Shown one piece after another: positions 17,555 through 25,786 of a DNA stretch of 64,000 bases. The position numbers and the translations under genes were made by a program. The stretch is from positions 1 to 64,000 of the forward strand of contig CAMCVN010000008.1 of NCBI GenBank assembly GCA_945881845.1, given 5' to 3'. Within the stretch, counting starts at the first letter, position 1. Every line of letters starts with the position of its first letter. A model generated the notes under the pieces. The model did not search any database. It saw only the letters and a program-made list of their open reading frames with translations, and was not told the origin of the DNA. The DNA is from Bifidobacterium breve (lineage in GTDB: Bacteria > Actinomycetota > Thermoleophilia > Solirubrobacterales > Solirubrobacteraceae).

Positions 17555-18427
17555 GTGAGCTACCCGGACGACCTGCGCGAGCAGGTCGACGCGTACCTGC
17601 AGCAGCTGCGCTTCAGCAACACGCCAACGACCGAAGGGCTCGAGGAAGCGATGCTCTACTCGCTGCTGGCGGGTGGGAAGCGAATCCGGCCTGTGCTCGC
17701 GCTGGCCACCGCCGCCGCGCTGGGGGAGTCCCCGGCCGGTGTGATGCCGCTCGCGGCAGCGCTGGAGATGGTCCACAGCTACTCGCTGATCCACGATGAC
17801 CTACCGGCGATGGACGATGATGACTTGCGCCGTGGCAAGCCTTCCTGCCATGTCGCGTTTGGCGAAGACGTTGCGATTCTCGCGGGCGACGCGCTTTACG
17901 CCGAAGCATTTCGGTTGATCCTCACCGAGCAGCAAGGAGGTCCGCAGCGGGTTCTACTCGCCTCGGCCGAGCTCGCCGCTGCGACCGGGGTCAACGGGAT
18001 GGTCGGAGGCCAGTACCTCGACGTGGAGGGAGCCGCCGCCGATGGCCCAGAAGGCTTGCGTGAGATTCACTCGCGCAAGACCGGCCAACTAATCAACGCG
18101 TCGGTGGAGTGCGTCTGTCTGCTTCACGGTCTCGAGGGCGAAGCCCTACTCGCGTACAGAACCTTTGCCGGTGAGCTAGGAGTGTTGTTCCAAATTGTCG
18201 ATGACATTCTCGATGTGACCGGCTCCGATGAAGAGCTCGGGAAGCCGTCTGGGAGCGACGAGCGCCAAGGCAAACGGACCTACGTCAGCGAGTTTGGTCT
18301 TGAGCAGGCGCAGGCTCTTGCCGACGCGTCGCACGCGCAGACGCGTGCGGCACTGGCCCTTGCCGCACCACAGGGCGCCGAACAGCTCGAGCGAATCACC
18401 GACTTCATCGCCGCGCGCGAGAGCTGA
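17555..18427 (+). CDS. Polyprenyl (farnesyl/geranylgeranyl) diphosphate synthase
   Basis: A 290-residue trans-prenyltransferase that condenses IPP with an allylic diphosphate. The first Asp-rich motif is DDLPAMD (81-87) and the second is DDILD, with the GKRIRP and KTGQL Lys-Arg sites. An aromatic residue (Tyr76) sits five positions before the first motif, which in this family favours short (C15) products; this is an inference. GTG start. Followed on the other strand by an acyltransferase, then dxs, so the isoprenoid pair is interrupted. Confidence 0.9.
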   Translation: MSYPDDLREQVDAYLQQLRFSNTPTTEGLEEAMLYSLLAGGKRIRPVLALATAAALGESPAGVMPLAAALEMVHSYSLIHDDLPAMDDDDLRRGKPSCHVAFGEDVAILAGDALYAEAFRLILTEQQGGPQRVLLASAELAAATGVNGMVGGQYLDVEGAAADGPEGLREIHSRKTGQLINASVECVCLLHGLEGEALLAYRTFAGELGVLFQIVDDILDVTGSDEELGKPSGSDERQGKRTYVSEFGLEQAQALADASHAQTRAALALAAPQGAEQLERITDFIAARES

Positions 18428-18446
18428 CTCCGCCGCTTCCGCCGCT

Positions 18447-20558
18447 CTAGCGGTTGAGCCACTGGCCGCGATCGAGCTCGCGGATCAGGAACGGTGCCAG
18501 CGTGCTGTTGAAGAGCGCTGTCACATGGTGGTCGTCCGAGTGAACGAGCACGCCGCCGATCACGGCAAAGCAGAACTTTGAGCTGCAGTAGAACTCAGAG
18601 AGGTCTACGACGCCAATCCCGGGGTCGTCCTGATCATCTGCGGCTACCGCAAGGGCATCTGGGATCAGCACCTTCGACCGTGGCAGTGCGCAGGCTGGCC
18701 CAGTCAGCTCGCTAGCGGCGACGGTTCGCTCAACGCAGTCGAGAGTGCCTGGCGCGGAACGCGGGTTGTCGCGCAGAACAACGATGTGGTTGATCGAGCT
18801 TGGCAGCAGCTTGAAGCCAGCCTCATAGCCGGCGACCTGCCGCGGGAATGTGTTGAGGTCTTTGCCCTTTCCGGCCGATTGGGTCGCGAAGAGCGTGTCA
18901 ATCTTCGGGTTCTTTGCCAGCCAGACGGGCAATTGGCGCTTCCACACGGAGCAACCGGCCCGGTCCTCAGCTGTGCCGCGACCATATGTGCTGAGCGGGC
19001 AGGCACGCCTAACAATCGAGGTGACTCGCCAGCCCTGATCGAGAGCGGCAATGTTTAGGGCAGGCCGCCAGCGGCGAGCGTGGCTATCTCCAATAGCAAC
19101 AATCTGGCGTTTGGCCTTGCTCTCAGGGACTCCGAACGTGCAGAGCTCGAGCAGACCGATGATCTTCAGGCCACCTTGGCAGAGTGGGCTCTTATTGGCC
19201 TCCGTTCCATCGTGGGGGATCACAAGCTCGCGCGCCGTGGCGGGAGACGGTGAGACGGAGTACCGCAGTGCTGGATTGACGCATGGCTGGTCTTCGGGGT
19301 CGCGTGCGGCCGCGCCGAGACAGCGTGCGCCGCTCGAGAGCAGTCGCGCCGTCGTCTGCCGGTCTTCAGCTTGCCGCTGCTCAAGGACCTGCAAAGCACC
19401 AAAGCTCGATATCAGCACGACGGCAGTGGCGCCAATCGCGACGAAGAAGGTTTGACGCGGTGGCCTGAGAACAAGTAGCGGGCCGGAGCGGATCGGATCC
19501 TCAACGAAGCGTTTCGTTAGCCAACTGAGGATCAGCATCAGCAAGATCAGCACGAGCTTGATCGGAGTGTCAAGCTCCCTCAGCAGTAGGAAAGGCGCGA
19601 GGATTAGGAGCGGCCAGTGCCAGAGGTAGATCGAATACGAGTTGTCGCCAACCCACTGCACCCAGCGCAGCCGCATCCAGAAGAGAGGAGCCCAGCGGAC
19701 GTCCGGGGCGCCAGCCCAGATCACGGCCAGCGAGCCGAACACAGGGAGCAGCGCAGCGGATCCGGGATACGGCGTCTCTGCCGTGAAGATGAATGAGGCA
19801 CCGAGAATCGCCGCCACGCCGAGCCAGGAGACGACCGCGCGCAGCCTCTCGCGGCCTAGCTCGGCAGCAAACAGGCCGAGCAGCCCACCAGCGCCGAATT
19901 CCCACATTCTCGTTGGCGTGATGAAGTAAGCGGCGGCGGGGTCGTTCGCCGTCTCGACGACCGAGTAGATCAAGCTGGCGGCCGTCAGGATCGCCAAAAG
20001 CAAGCCAATTAGGCGCCGTCGTGCCAGCGCCGAACCCTTGCGCGCTAGGGCTGCGCCGACCAGAATCAAGAGCGGCCAGATGAGGTAGAACTGCTCCTCA
20101 ACCGAGAGCGTCCAGTAGTGCTGAACGGGAGAGGGGCGATTCTCGGCGCCGAGGTAATCCACGGCCTGGGCGGCGAGGTTCCAGTTCTCTATGTAGAGGG
20201 CGCTCGCCTTGATCTCATCAAAGAACTGGCCCCAGAGGTTGAGCGGCACAATCAGGTAGGTGGCTACGGCAACGACGAACAGCACGAAGAGTGCGGCGGG
20301 GAGGATGCGCCGCGCTCGGCGCGCCCAGAACTGACTCATCGAGATCGTTGAGGTGCGGTCGGCTTCGCGCACCAGCTGCCCGGTGATCAGGAAGCCCGAG
20401 ATGACGAAGAAGATGTCAACAGCGACATAGCCGCCAGGGATCAGCCCATGCCAGTAATGGAAGATGATGATCGTCGTCACTGAGATCGCTCGCAGAGCTT
20501 GGATCTCAGGGCGCACGCCTTTGGCCTTCTTGGGTTGTGCTGAGGAGCTATCGGTCAC
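18447..20558 (-). CDS. Acyltransferase-3 / SGNH fusion (OafA-like) membrane protein
   Basis: A 703-residue two-domain protein. Residues about 15-380 are the ten-helix acyltransferase-3 domain with RPEIQALRA, FHYWHGLIPGGYVAVDIFF shortened here, and FWARRARRILPA. Residues about 430-700 form a periplasmic SGNH domain with AIGDSHARRW (block I) and HSDDHH (Asp-His pair near the end). Such proteins O-acetylate cell-surface glycans or peptidoglycan. GTG start; it lies antisense to its isoprenoid neighbours and diverges from dxs. Confidence 0.93.
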   Translation of the reverse strand: MTDSSSAQPKKAKGVRPEIQALRAISVTTIIIFHYWHGLIPGGYVAVDIFFVISGFLITGQLVREADRTSTISMSQFWARRARRILPAALFVLFVVAVATYLIVPLNLWGQFFDEIKASALYIENWNLAAQAVDYLGAENRPSPVQHYWTLSVEEQFYLIWPLLILVGAALARKGSALARRRLIGLLLAILTAASLIYSVVETANDPAAAYFITPTRMWEFGAGGLLGLFAAELGRERLRAVVSWLGVAAILGASFIFTAETPYPGSAALLPVFGSLAVIWAGAPDVRWAPLFWMRLRWVQWVGDNSYSIYLWHWPLLILAPFLLLRELDTPIKLVLILLMLILSWLTKRFVEDPIRSGPLLVLRPPRQTFFVAIGATAVVLISSFGALQVLEQRQAEDRQTTARLLSSGARCLGAAARDPEDQPCVNPALRYSVSPSPATARELVIPHDGTEANKSPLCQGGLKIIGLLELCTFGVPESKAKRQIVAIGDSHARRWRPALNIAALDQGWRVTSIVRRACPLSTYGRGTAEDRAGCSVWKRQLPVWLAKNPKIDTLFATQSAGKGKDLNTFPRQVAGYEAGFKLLPSSINHIVVLRDNPRSAPGTLDCVERTVAASELTGPACALPRSKVLIPDALAVAADDQDDPGIGVVDLSEFYCSSKFCFAVIGGVLVHSDDHHVTALFNSTLAPFLIRELDRGQWLNR

Positions 20559-20731
20559 GATCGAGGAAGACGGGCCGTGTCAGCGGTCGCCAGGAGCGGC
20601 GCGCGGTCAATGGCCACCCTAGGAAAGTACAAGCTCGTTGGGCGGCAACTAGGCGCTTGACACGTTTCCACGCGTCTGCCCCAAGAGTGAGAGTTAGACT
20701 AGGCAGCTGCGTATCTAAGCTGAGACTCTGA

Positions 20732-22684
20732 ATGGAACGAATCCTCGACTCAATCAACGGCCCGCAGGACCTCAATGGTCTTGATGACGCCCAGCTGCAG
20801 CAGCTCGCTCAAGAGGTGCGCGAGTACATCATCGACACCGTGGGTGAGATCGGCGGCCACTTCGGCGCCAATCTTGGCACCTGTGAGCTCGCCGTCGCGC
20901 TGCATTCTGTGCTCGACTCGCCGCGCGACAAGATTCTTTGGGACGTCGGCCATCAGGCCTATCCGCATAAGGTGCTGACCGGCCGCCGCGACCAGCTCGC
21001 CACGATCCGCCACTACGGCGGCCTAGCGCCGTTCTGTTCTATCGAAGAGAGCGAGCACGACATCATGGGCGCCGGTCACGCCTCGACTTCGATCGGCTAC
21101 GGAGTTGGGCTGAAGGAAGGGATGCGCCTGCTTGGTCGTCCCAACCAAGGTCGCGTCGCCGCTGTGATCGGTGATGGCGCGATGACCGGGGGAGTGGCCT
21201 TCGAAGCGATTCATCAGGCCGGTGGGCTCGGCACGCCGATGGTTGTCGTGCTCAACGACAACGGCATGTCGATCGCTCCAAATGTCGGCGCTCTCTCGCG
21301 CTACTTCACCCGCGTCCGGCTGAACCCAAAGTTCTGGCATGCCCGCGAAGGGGTAGAGGATCGCCTCAGTCACCTTCCGGCCGGAATTGGCGCCAAGGTC
21401 GAGAAGCTCGGCCCGCAGCTCAAGGAGTCGCTGAAGGCATTCTGGGCACCCGGCCTCTTCTGGGAGGAACTCGATTGGGCCTACGTCGGTGTCGTCGACG
21501 GCCACGACGTTGCAGCCCTGCGCCAAGCGCTTGAGGCCGCCTTCGCAGCCGACCGCCCGGTCGTAGTCCACATCACGACCGTTAAGGGCAAGGGTTTCGC
21601 CCCAGCTGAAGAGGGCGGGCTCGAGGGGATGGAGCAGTGGCACGCTGCCAAGCCTGGCTCGATTGCCGACGGCGCTCCGGTCGCGAAGAAGAAGTCAGCG
21701 CCGGCCAAGGACGCTGCGCCACCGACTCCGAGTTACACCGAGGTCTTTGGCAACGCGATCGTGAGTGAGGTCCGCGCCAATCGGCGCGTTGTCGGAATTA
21801 CTGCCGCGATGAACTCGGGCACGGGGCTCAACATTCTCCAGGAGGCCGAACCCGATCACTACTTCGATGTCGGTATCGCCGAGCAACAGGCGGTGCTCTT
21901 CGCTGCCGGGATGGCGCTTGAGGGAGTGCGGCCGGTTTGCGCTATCTACTCGACCTTCCTGCAGCGCGCATTCGACCAGATTGTCCACGACGTGGCGCTG
22001 CAGTCGCTGCCGGTGATCTTTGCGATGGACCGCGCCGGACTCGTCGGCGACGACGGCCCGACCCACCACGGCGTCTTTGACATCGCTTACATGCGGCCGC
22101 TGCCGAACATGACTTTGATGGCTCCGCGAGACGAGGCACAGCTAGTGCACATGCTGCACACCGCGATCGCCCACGAATCGGGCCCGGTCGCGCTGCGCTA
22201 CCCGCGCGGCGTGGGCGTGGGCACGCCTTTGCCTGACAAGCCGCAGCTGATCGAGATCGGCACCGGCGAGATTCTGCGCGAAGGCCGCAGTGTCGCTCTG
22301 CTTGGCTACGGTCTTGGCGTTGCGAAGGCGCTGGAGGCGGCCGACATCTTGGCCGAGGCGGGCATCAAGGTCACGGTTGCCGACGCACGCTTCGCCAAGC
22401 CTCTCGACGCAGCGCTGCTCGCGCAGTTGGCTGCTGAACATGATCTGCTGGTGACAGTCGAAGACGGCGTCCTGACCGGTGGTTTCGGCACCGGCGTCTG
22501 GGAGCACTACAACGAGGCTGGAATCCCGACGCCAAGGATGCTCCGGATTGGCCTGCCAGACCGCTACGTCACGCACGGCAAGCCAGAGCTGCTCTACGAA
22601 GAGGTCGGTCTGACCGGTGAGAAGATCGCCGAGCGGATCACGGCGCTGATTGGCGTCGCTGACGAAGTCACCAGCGAAGCCTGA
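20732..22684 (+). CDS. dxs: 1-deoxy-D-xylulose-5-phosphate synthase
   Basis: First enzyme of the MEP isoprenoid pathway; condenses pyruvate and glyceraldehyde-3-phosphate using thiamine diphosphate. The 650-residue transketolase-fold protein has VGHQAYPHK, the ThDP motif GDGAMTGG...NDNGMSI and, in the second domain, [10 protein letters not shown] with the catalytic Glu. A Lys/Ala/Pro linker (about 318-333) joins the domains. ATG start with a TAAGCT hexamer ending ten bases before it. Confidence 0.97.
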   Translation: MERILDSINGPQDLNGLDDAQLQQLAQEVREYIIDTVGEIGGHFGANLGTCELAVALHSVLDSPRDKILWDVGHQAYPHKVLTGRRDQLATIRHYGGLAPFCSIEESEHDIMGAGHASTSIGYGVGLKEGMRLLGRPNQGRVAAVIGDGAMTGGVAFEAIHQAGGLGTPMVVVLNDNGMSIAPNVGALSRYFTRVRLNPKFWHAREGVEDRLSHLPAGIGAKVEKLGPQLKESLKAFWAPGLFWEELDWAYVGVVDGHDVAALRQALEAAFAADRPVVVHITTVKGKGFAPAEEGGLEGMEQWHAAKPGSIADGAPVAKKKSAPAKDAAPPTPSYTEVFGNAIVSEVRANRRVVGITAAMNSGTGLNILQEAEPDHYFDVGIAEQQAVLFAAGMALEGVRPVCAIYSTFLQRAFDQIVHDVALQSLPVIFAMDRAGLVGDDGPTHHGVFDIAYMRPLPNMTLMAPRDEAQLVHMLHTAIAHESGPVALRYPRGVGVGTPLPDKPQLIEIGTGEILREGRSVALLGYGLGVAKALEAADILAEAGIKVTVADARFAKPLDAALLAQLAAEHDLLVTVEDGVLTGGFGTGVWEHYNEAGIPTPRMLRIGLPDRYVTHGKPELLYEEVGLTGEKIAERITALIGVADEVTSEA

Positions 22685-22699
22685 TCGATCCACCAAGAA

Positions 22700-22730
22700 G
22701 AAACGACCCGCCAATTTGGCGAGCCGTTTC
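22700..22730 (+). promoter_or_regulatory. Stem-loop directly before a Shine-Dalgarno
   Basis: Outer arms GAAACG (22700-22705) and CGTTTC (22725-22730) pair fully; inside them CGCCA and TGGCG pair around ATT. AGGAGGAG begins on the very next base (22731). There is no T-tract, so it is not a standard intrinsic terminator for dxs, though it may stabilise or end that transcript. Its contact with the ribosome-binding site of the microORF suggests translational control; that is inference. Confidence 0.6.
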
Positions 22731-22748
22731 AGGAGGAGAGATACTTCT

Positions 22749-22799
22749 ATGTGGGTCCATCTGTGCAGTCGCTGCGGAGAATATGTTGCAGACGACTAA
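22749..22799 (+). CDS. 16-codon microORF with CxxC (MWVHLCSRCGEYVADD)
   Basis: ATG at 22749, TAA at 22797-22799, ten bases after a perfect AGGAGGAG (22731-22738). The peptide carries CSRC, the knuckle of a zinc ribbon, but there is no second pair, so it would need a partner to bind metal, act as a leader peptide, or be the surviving start of a broken zinc-ribbon gene. The ribosome-binding site is one of the best in the window, which is why I list it. No family recognised. Confidence 0.4.
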   Translation: MWVHLCSRCGEYVADD

Positions 22800-22824
22800 G
22801 GAGCACTGTGACGCAGAAGTGTGC

Positions 22825-22852
22825 GCTTGTGTGTGAGGGGGCGCACACAAGC
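22825..22852. repeat. Inverted repeat GCTTGTGTG / CACACAAGC
   Basis: Nine-base perfect arms at 22825-22833 and 22844-22852 around TGAGGGGGCG. A second, imperfect copy follows at once: TGTGTGAGG (about 22853-22861) and CACACAA (22868-22874). The CACACAA of this second copy belongs to the 15-bp direct repeat that recurs at 24939. Could be a protein-binding or recombination site. Confidence 0.7.
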
Positions 22853-22863
22853 TGTGTGAGGTA

Positions 22864-22878
22864 AGGCACACAAACTGC
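22864..22878 (+). repeat. Left copy of 15-bp direct repeat
   Basis: AGGCACACAAACTGC, identical to 24939-24953. The two copies are 2075 bases apart and enclose only the fibronectin/Lcl-type gene. Confidence 0.8.
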
Positions 22879-23071
22879 TTCTTGGAATCGCGTGGATATA
22901 GCTTTCAACGCCACCCTGCCGTGTGCCTAGTCTGGTGCCCTACTGGCGCGTCTGGTGGTCCGGGCTGGTAGTTTGCCGCAGAGGTACTTCTAAGTCATCT
23001 GTTGACGTGCGACGTTCGTCGCCTCGCTGCCTGTTGACAAATCAACGTTTTTGGGATTGGGGATCAGGTAC

Positions 23072-24709
23072 ATGGCGAGGGTTTTGGCTGTTGGTGGGGT
23101 GCGGTTTGTGTTGGCTGGCGTGCTGGTTGCTGCGCTCGCGGCATGCGTTGTGGGCCGTGCTGAGGCTGCTTCGGTTTTCTCGTCTTCGTTTGCGGCGCCG
23201 TCTGCTCTTGCTAATTCGGCTGCGTCTGCCCCTTCGGTTGTTGCTGGTGATCGCGCTCTGACTTTGAAGTGGTCTGCTGTGAAGGGTGCTGCTGGTTATC
23301 GCGTTAGTTGGCGTGGGCGTGTGCTCAAGGGTGGTAAGCCAACTGCGGTGTGGTCAGCTAAGTGGCTTGGGTTGAAGGTGCTTAAGGCTTCCGCGCGTTC
23401 GTACAAGGCCACCGGTCTGGTCAATGGTGCTCAGTATCAGCTCAGGTTGGAAACGAATACGAAGGCGAAGAAGGCGGCGTGGGTGGTTAAGTCAACTTTG
23501 GTTGGCTCGCCGGAAGCGCCTGTTCCGGCAGCGACCATCCCGGGCGCTCCGACGAGTGTTTCGGGCGTGGCTGGTGACGGGCAGGTTGTGGTGTCGTGGT
23601 TGGCTCCGTCTAGTGATGGTGGCTCTGCGATCACCGCTTACGTAGTCACTGCGCTTGGTTTTGGTAACTCGGCTGGGTGCTTCACGACGGGCGCCCTTTC
23701 CTGCTCGGTCGCTGGGCTCAGGAACGGCAGCCCTTACACGTTCACTGTGGTGGCAACGAATGCTCGTGGTAGTTCGGTCGCTTCGGTGGCGTCCGCTGCC
23801 GCTACGCCGGCCACGGTGCCGGGCGCGCCGACGAGTGTTTCGGGGGTGGCTGGTGACACTTCGGTTGTGGTGTCGTGGTTGGCTCCGTCTAGTGATGGTG
23901 GCTCTGCGATCACCGGTTACACGGTCACTGCGCCTGGTGGTGGTTCACAAGCGTGCGCAACGGCAACCCTGTCTTGCACTGTCACTGGGCTAACTAATGG
24001 CACGCCTTACAGGTTCACTGCGGTGGCAACTAATGCTCTTGGTAATTCGGGCGCTTCGGTGGTGTCCGCTGCCGTTACGCCAAGCGTGGCGTCGTGCGCT
24101 AACGGTCGCGCGGTGTGTGTGGTTGGTGACACTGGTCCTGGCGGCGGCAAGGTCTTCTACGTCCTTGGTGGTTCAGAGACTGTGCCTGGCGCGGCGTGTG
24201 GTTTGAGCTGTCGTTACCTGGAGGCTGCGCCGGCGGGTTGGAATTCCGGTGGTAGTCCTGATCCAATCCTTCAGTGGGGTGGCGGGAGCCGCACTGCGGG
24301 GCAGTGCAGTAATAAGGTCATCCCTGGCGCTGCGGGCACTGGTATTGGTTCTGGTTTCGCGAATACCACCGCGATTATGGCTGACTGCCCCAACACTGAT
24401 CCGTTAAATCCTCAGTCGGCTCCTGCTGCGCTTGCTGCTTCAACCTATGCGCCGACCGTCAATGGTGTGGTCGTCACGGGCTGGTTCCTGCCATCCAAGG
24501 ATGAGCTCAACGCGCTTGATACCTCCAATCGCCCATCTTCTGACAATGGTGTTGGTGGGTTGTTTCCCAGTGGCTTCTACTGGTCGTCGTCGCAGGGTGA
24601 TGTGGAAAACGCGTGGGGCCAGGCCGTCGGCCTCGGCGGCGGGTTCTACTGGCAGAACTTCAACGTTAAGAACGACGTCACCCGAGTGAGGCCGGTTCGG
24701 GCTTTTTAG
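23072..24709 (+). CDS. Secreted fibronectin type III protein with C-terminal Lcl/DUF1566-like domain
   Basis: A 545-residue exported protein. The N-terminal signal could be cleaved as a lipoprotein (LAAC, Cys25) or after AEA. Three FN3-type units follow: a divergent one (about 52-145) and two near-identical ones (157-249 and 250-342, each starting PGAPTSVSG). The C-terminal part (about 350-545) has GDTGPGGGKVFY, CRYLEAAPAGW, WFLPSKDELNAL, YWSSSQ and VRPVRAF, the pattern of Lcl/DUF1566 surface domains. Role probably surface display or adhesion. I start at ATG 23072 (TTG 23051 is in frame). Codon use is T-rich and unlike its neighbours. Confidence 0.85.
   Translation: MARVLAVGGVRFVLAGVLVAALAACVVGRAEAASVFSSSFAAPSALANSAASAPSVVAGDRALTLKWSAVKGAAGYRVSWRGRVLKGGKPTAVWSAKWLGLKVLKASARSYKATGLVNGAQYQLRLETNTKAKKAAWVVKSTLVGSPEAPVPAATIPGAPTSVSGVAGDGQVVVSWLAPSSDGGSAITAYVVTALGFGNSAGCFTTGALSCSVAGLRNGSPYTFTVVATNARGSSVASVASAAATPATVPGAPTSVSGVAGDTSVVVSWLAPSSDGGSAITGYTVTAPGGGSQACATATLSCTVTGLTNGTPYRFTAVATNALGNSGASVVSAAVTPSVASCANGRAVCVVGDTGPGGGKVFYVLGGSETVPGAACGLSCRYLEAAPAGWNSGGSPDPILQWGGGSRTAGQCSNKVIPGAAGTGIGSGFANTTAIMADCPNTDPLNPQSAPAALAASTYAPTVNGVVVTGWFLPSKDELNALDTSNRPSSDNGVGGLFPSGFYWSSSQGDVENAWGQAVGLGGGFYWQNFNVKNDVTRVRPVRAF
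23541..24098 (+). repeat. Tandem 279-bp duplication encoding two FN3 domains
   Basis: Two head-to-tail 93-codon units (23541-23819 and 23820-24098). Their first ~90 bases are nearly identical at DNA level, including the long stretch that encodes WLAPSSDGGSAIT, while the later parts differ more. This indicates a recent duplication or gene conversion within the gene. Confidence 0.8.
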
Positions 24710-24742
24710 CTATTTAACTATTTGCTGTTAAGCGGTTTGCTT

Positions 24743-24768
24743 CGTGCCCGTGAGGGCGCGGAGTTTTT
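24743..24768 (+). terminator. Intrinsic terminator after the FN3/Lcl gene
   Basis: Stem CGTGCCC (24743-24749) and GGGCGCG (24754-24760) with one T-G pair, closed by a GTGA tetraloop, then GAG and TTTTT (24764-24768). It lies 33 bases after the stop of the secreted-protein gene. It is one of the few canonical terminators in the window. Confidence 0.65.
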
Positions 24769-24938
24769 CAGCTTGGAGAGTGGTTGTTGTGGCGCTCTAC
24801 CGGCGTTGCCGCGTTGACGGTCGCCGCACGGGTCACGCGTCGCGTAGGGAACGCTAAATCCGGCGTACCTTGGCAGCGACTAGCACGAAGTTAGATGACC
24901 GCACGTTGGAACAATTCCTATACCCACGGGATTCCACG

Positions 24939-24953
24939 AGGCACACAAACTGC
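24939..24953 (+). repeat. Right copy of 15-bp direct repeat
   Basis: AGGCACACAAACTGC, identical to 22864-22878. It ends 35 bases before the tlyA start codon. The TTGTGTG partner seen beside the left copy is absent here. Confidence 0.8.
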
Positions 24954-24988
24954 AGCGTTGCTTTCGAGTGCCGGTAGCGTTGGCTGCT

Positions 24989-25786
24989 ATGAGCGAACGA
25001 ATCCGCCTCGATGCGCTGCTGACGCAGCGCGGTCTCTTCCCGTCCCGCTCGCGCGCGGCCGCTGCCGTGATGGCGGGTGACGTCCGCCTCTGCGCCCCCG
25101 GCGCTCGGAAGGCAAAGCCAGGCCAGATGGTTCTACTTGACGCCGAGGTCGAGGTAACGGAGCGGGCCCGCTACGTCTCGCGCGGGGGCATCAAGCTCGA
25201 AAACGCGCTCGGCCTTCTCTCGCTCGACGTCAGTGGCCGACGCTGCCTCGATGCCGGCGCTTCGACCGGTGGCTTCACCGACTGCCTGCTCCAGGCAGGC
25301 GCCGCCGAGGTGATCGCAGTGGACGTTGGCTACGGCGAGCTGGCTTGGTCGCTGCGTGAGGATCCGCGAGTTCATGTTCTCGAGCGCACCAACGCCCGTC
25401 AACTCGTCGCCGACCAGCTTCCGTATCGGCCTGACCTGATCACTGCCGACCTCTCATTCATCTCGCTGACAAAGGTTTTGCCTGCACTAACTGACTGCGC
25501 AGCCGATAACTTTGATGCTGTTGTGATGGTCAAGCCCCAGTTCGAGGTTGGACGCGACCGCGTCGGCCGCGGCGGCGTCGTCCGCGACAGCGAGCTGCGC
25601 AAGGAGAGCGTTGGCGCGGTTGCCGAGTTCGCCCGCGAACGCTGCGGCGCCTCGGTGCTCGGCTTTGCCTCCTCGGGCCTTCCCGGGCCGAAAGGCAATC
25701 AGGAGAGTTTCATTCATCTCGCCGAGGCTGGCCGCGAAGGCGCACTCGGCAATCTTGGCGCTGTACTGGACGAGGCTGGGCTATGA
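24989..25786 (+). CDS. tlyA: TlyA family rRNA 2'-O-methyltransferase
   Basis: 265 residues: an N-terminal S4 RNA-binding domain (RLDALLTQRGLFPSRSRAA) and a FtsJ-type methyltransferase with GGIKLENAL, the SAM loop DAGASTGGFTDCLL, ADLSFISL, VMVKPQFE and NQESF. These supply the Lys-Asp-Lys-Glu catalytic set. In mycobacteria TlyA methylates 16S and 23S rRNA and determines capreomycin sensitivity. ATG 24989 is preferred to GTG 24968; TAGCGT ends eight bases before it, suggesting an almost leaderless transcript. First gene of the tlyA-xerD cluster. Confidence 0.94.
   Translation: MSERIRLDALLTQRGLFPSRSRAAAAVMAGDVRLCAPGARKAKPGQMVLLDAEVEVTERARYVSRGGIKLENALGLLSLDVSGRRCLDAGASTGGFTDCLLQAGAAEVIAVDVGYGELAWSLREDPRVHVLERTNARQLVADQLPYRPDLITADLSFISLTKVLPALTDCAADNFDAVVMVKPQFEVGRDRVGRGGVVRDSELRKESVGAVAEFARERCGASVLGFASSGLPGPKGNQESFIHLAEAGREGALGNLGAVLDEAGL

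Larger units (their letters stand above)
22685..23071. other. 387-base intergenic region with hairpin, microORF and repeats
   Basis: This stretch between dxs and the fibronectin-type gene is less GC-rich than its surroundings. It holds, in order, a strong hairpin (22700-22730), a Shine-Dalgarno plus 16-codon ORF (22749-22799), an inverted repeat of TTGTGTG/CACACAA type (22825-22852), the left copy of a 15-bp direct repeat (22864-22878), a GCGAC-GTTC-GTCGC hairpin (23009-23022) and GTTGA-CAAA-TCAAC followed by GTTTTT (23033-23052), the last containing a TTGACA that could instead be a -35. Confidence 0.7.
22864..24953. mobile_element. Putative insertion island bounded by 15-bp direct repeats
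   Basis: A 2.1-kb segment between two identical 15-bp repeats. Its single large gene differs in codon use: 22 of its first 50 codons end in T, against 8 of the first 50 codons of dxs (hand count). It is inserted between dxs and tlyA and carries no transposase or integrase, so mobilisation in trans, or an old recombination event, must be assumed. Boundaries are inferred only from the repeats. Confidence 0.5.

Noticed and set aside
20657-20662. TTGACA in the acyltransferase-dxs gap as a -35
   Set aside because: No acceptable -10 lies 16-19 bases downstream; TAAGCT nearer the dxs start is more plausible.
22680-24990. Integron gene cassette (attC site) at the FN3 island
   Set aside because: There is no pair of GTTRRRY-type core sites or imperfect palindrome of attC form; only the 15-bp repeat and the TTGTGTG/CACACAA motif are visible.
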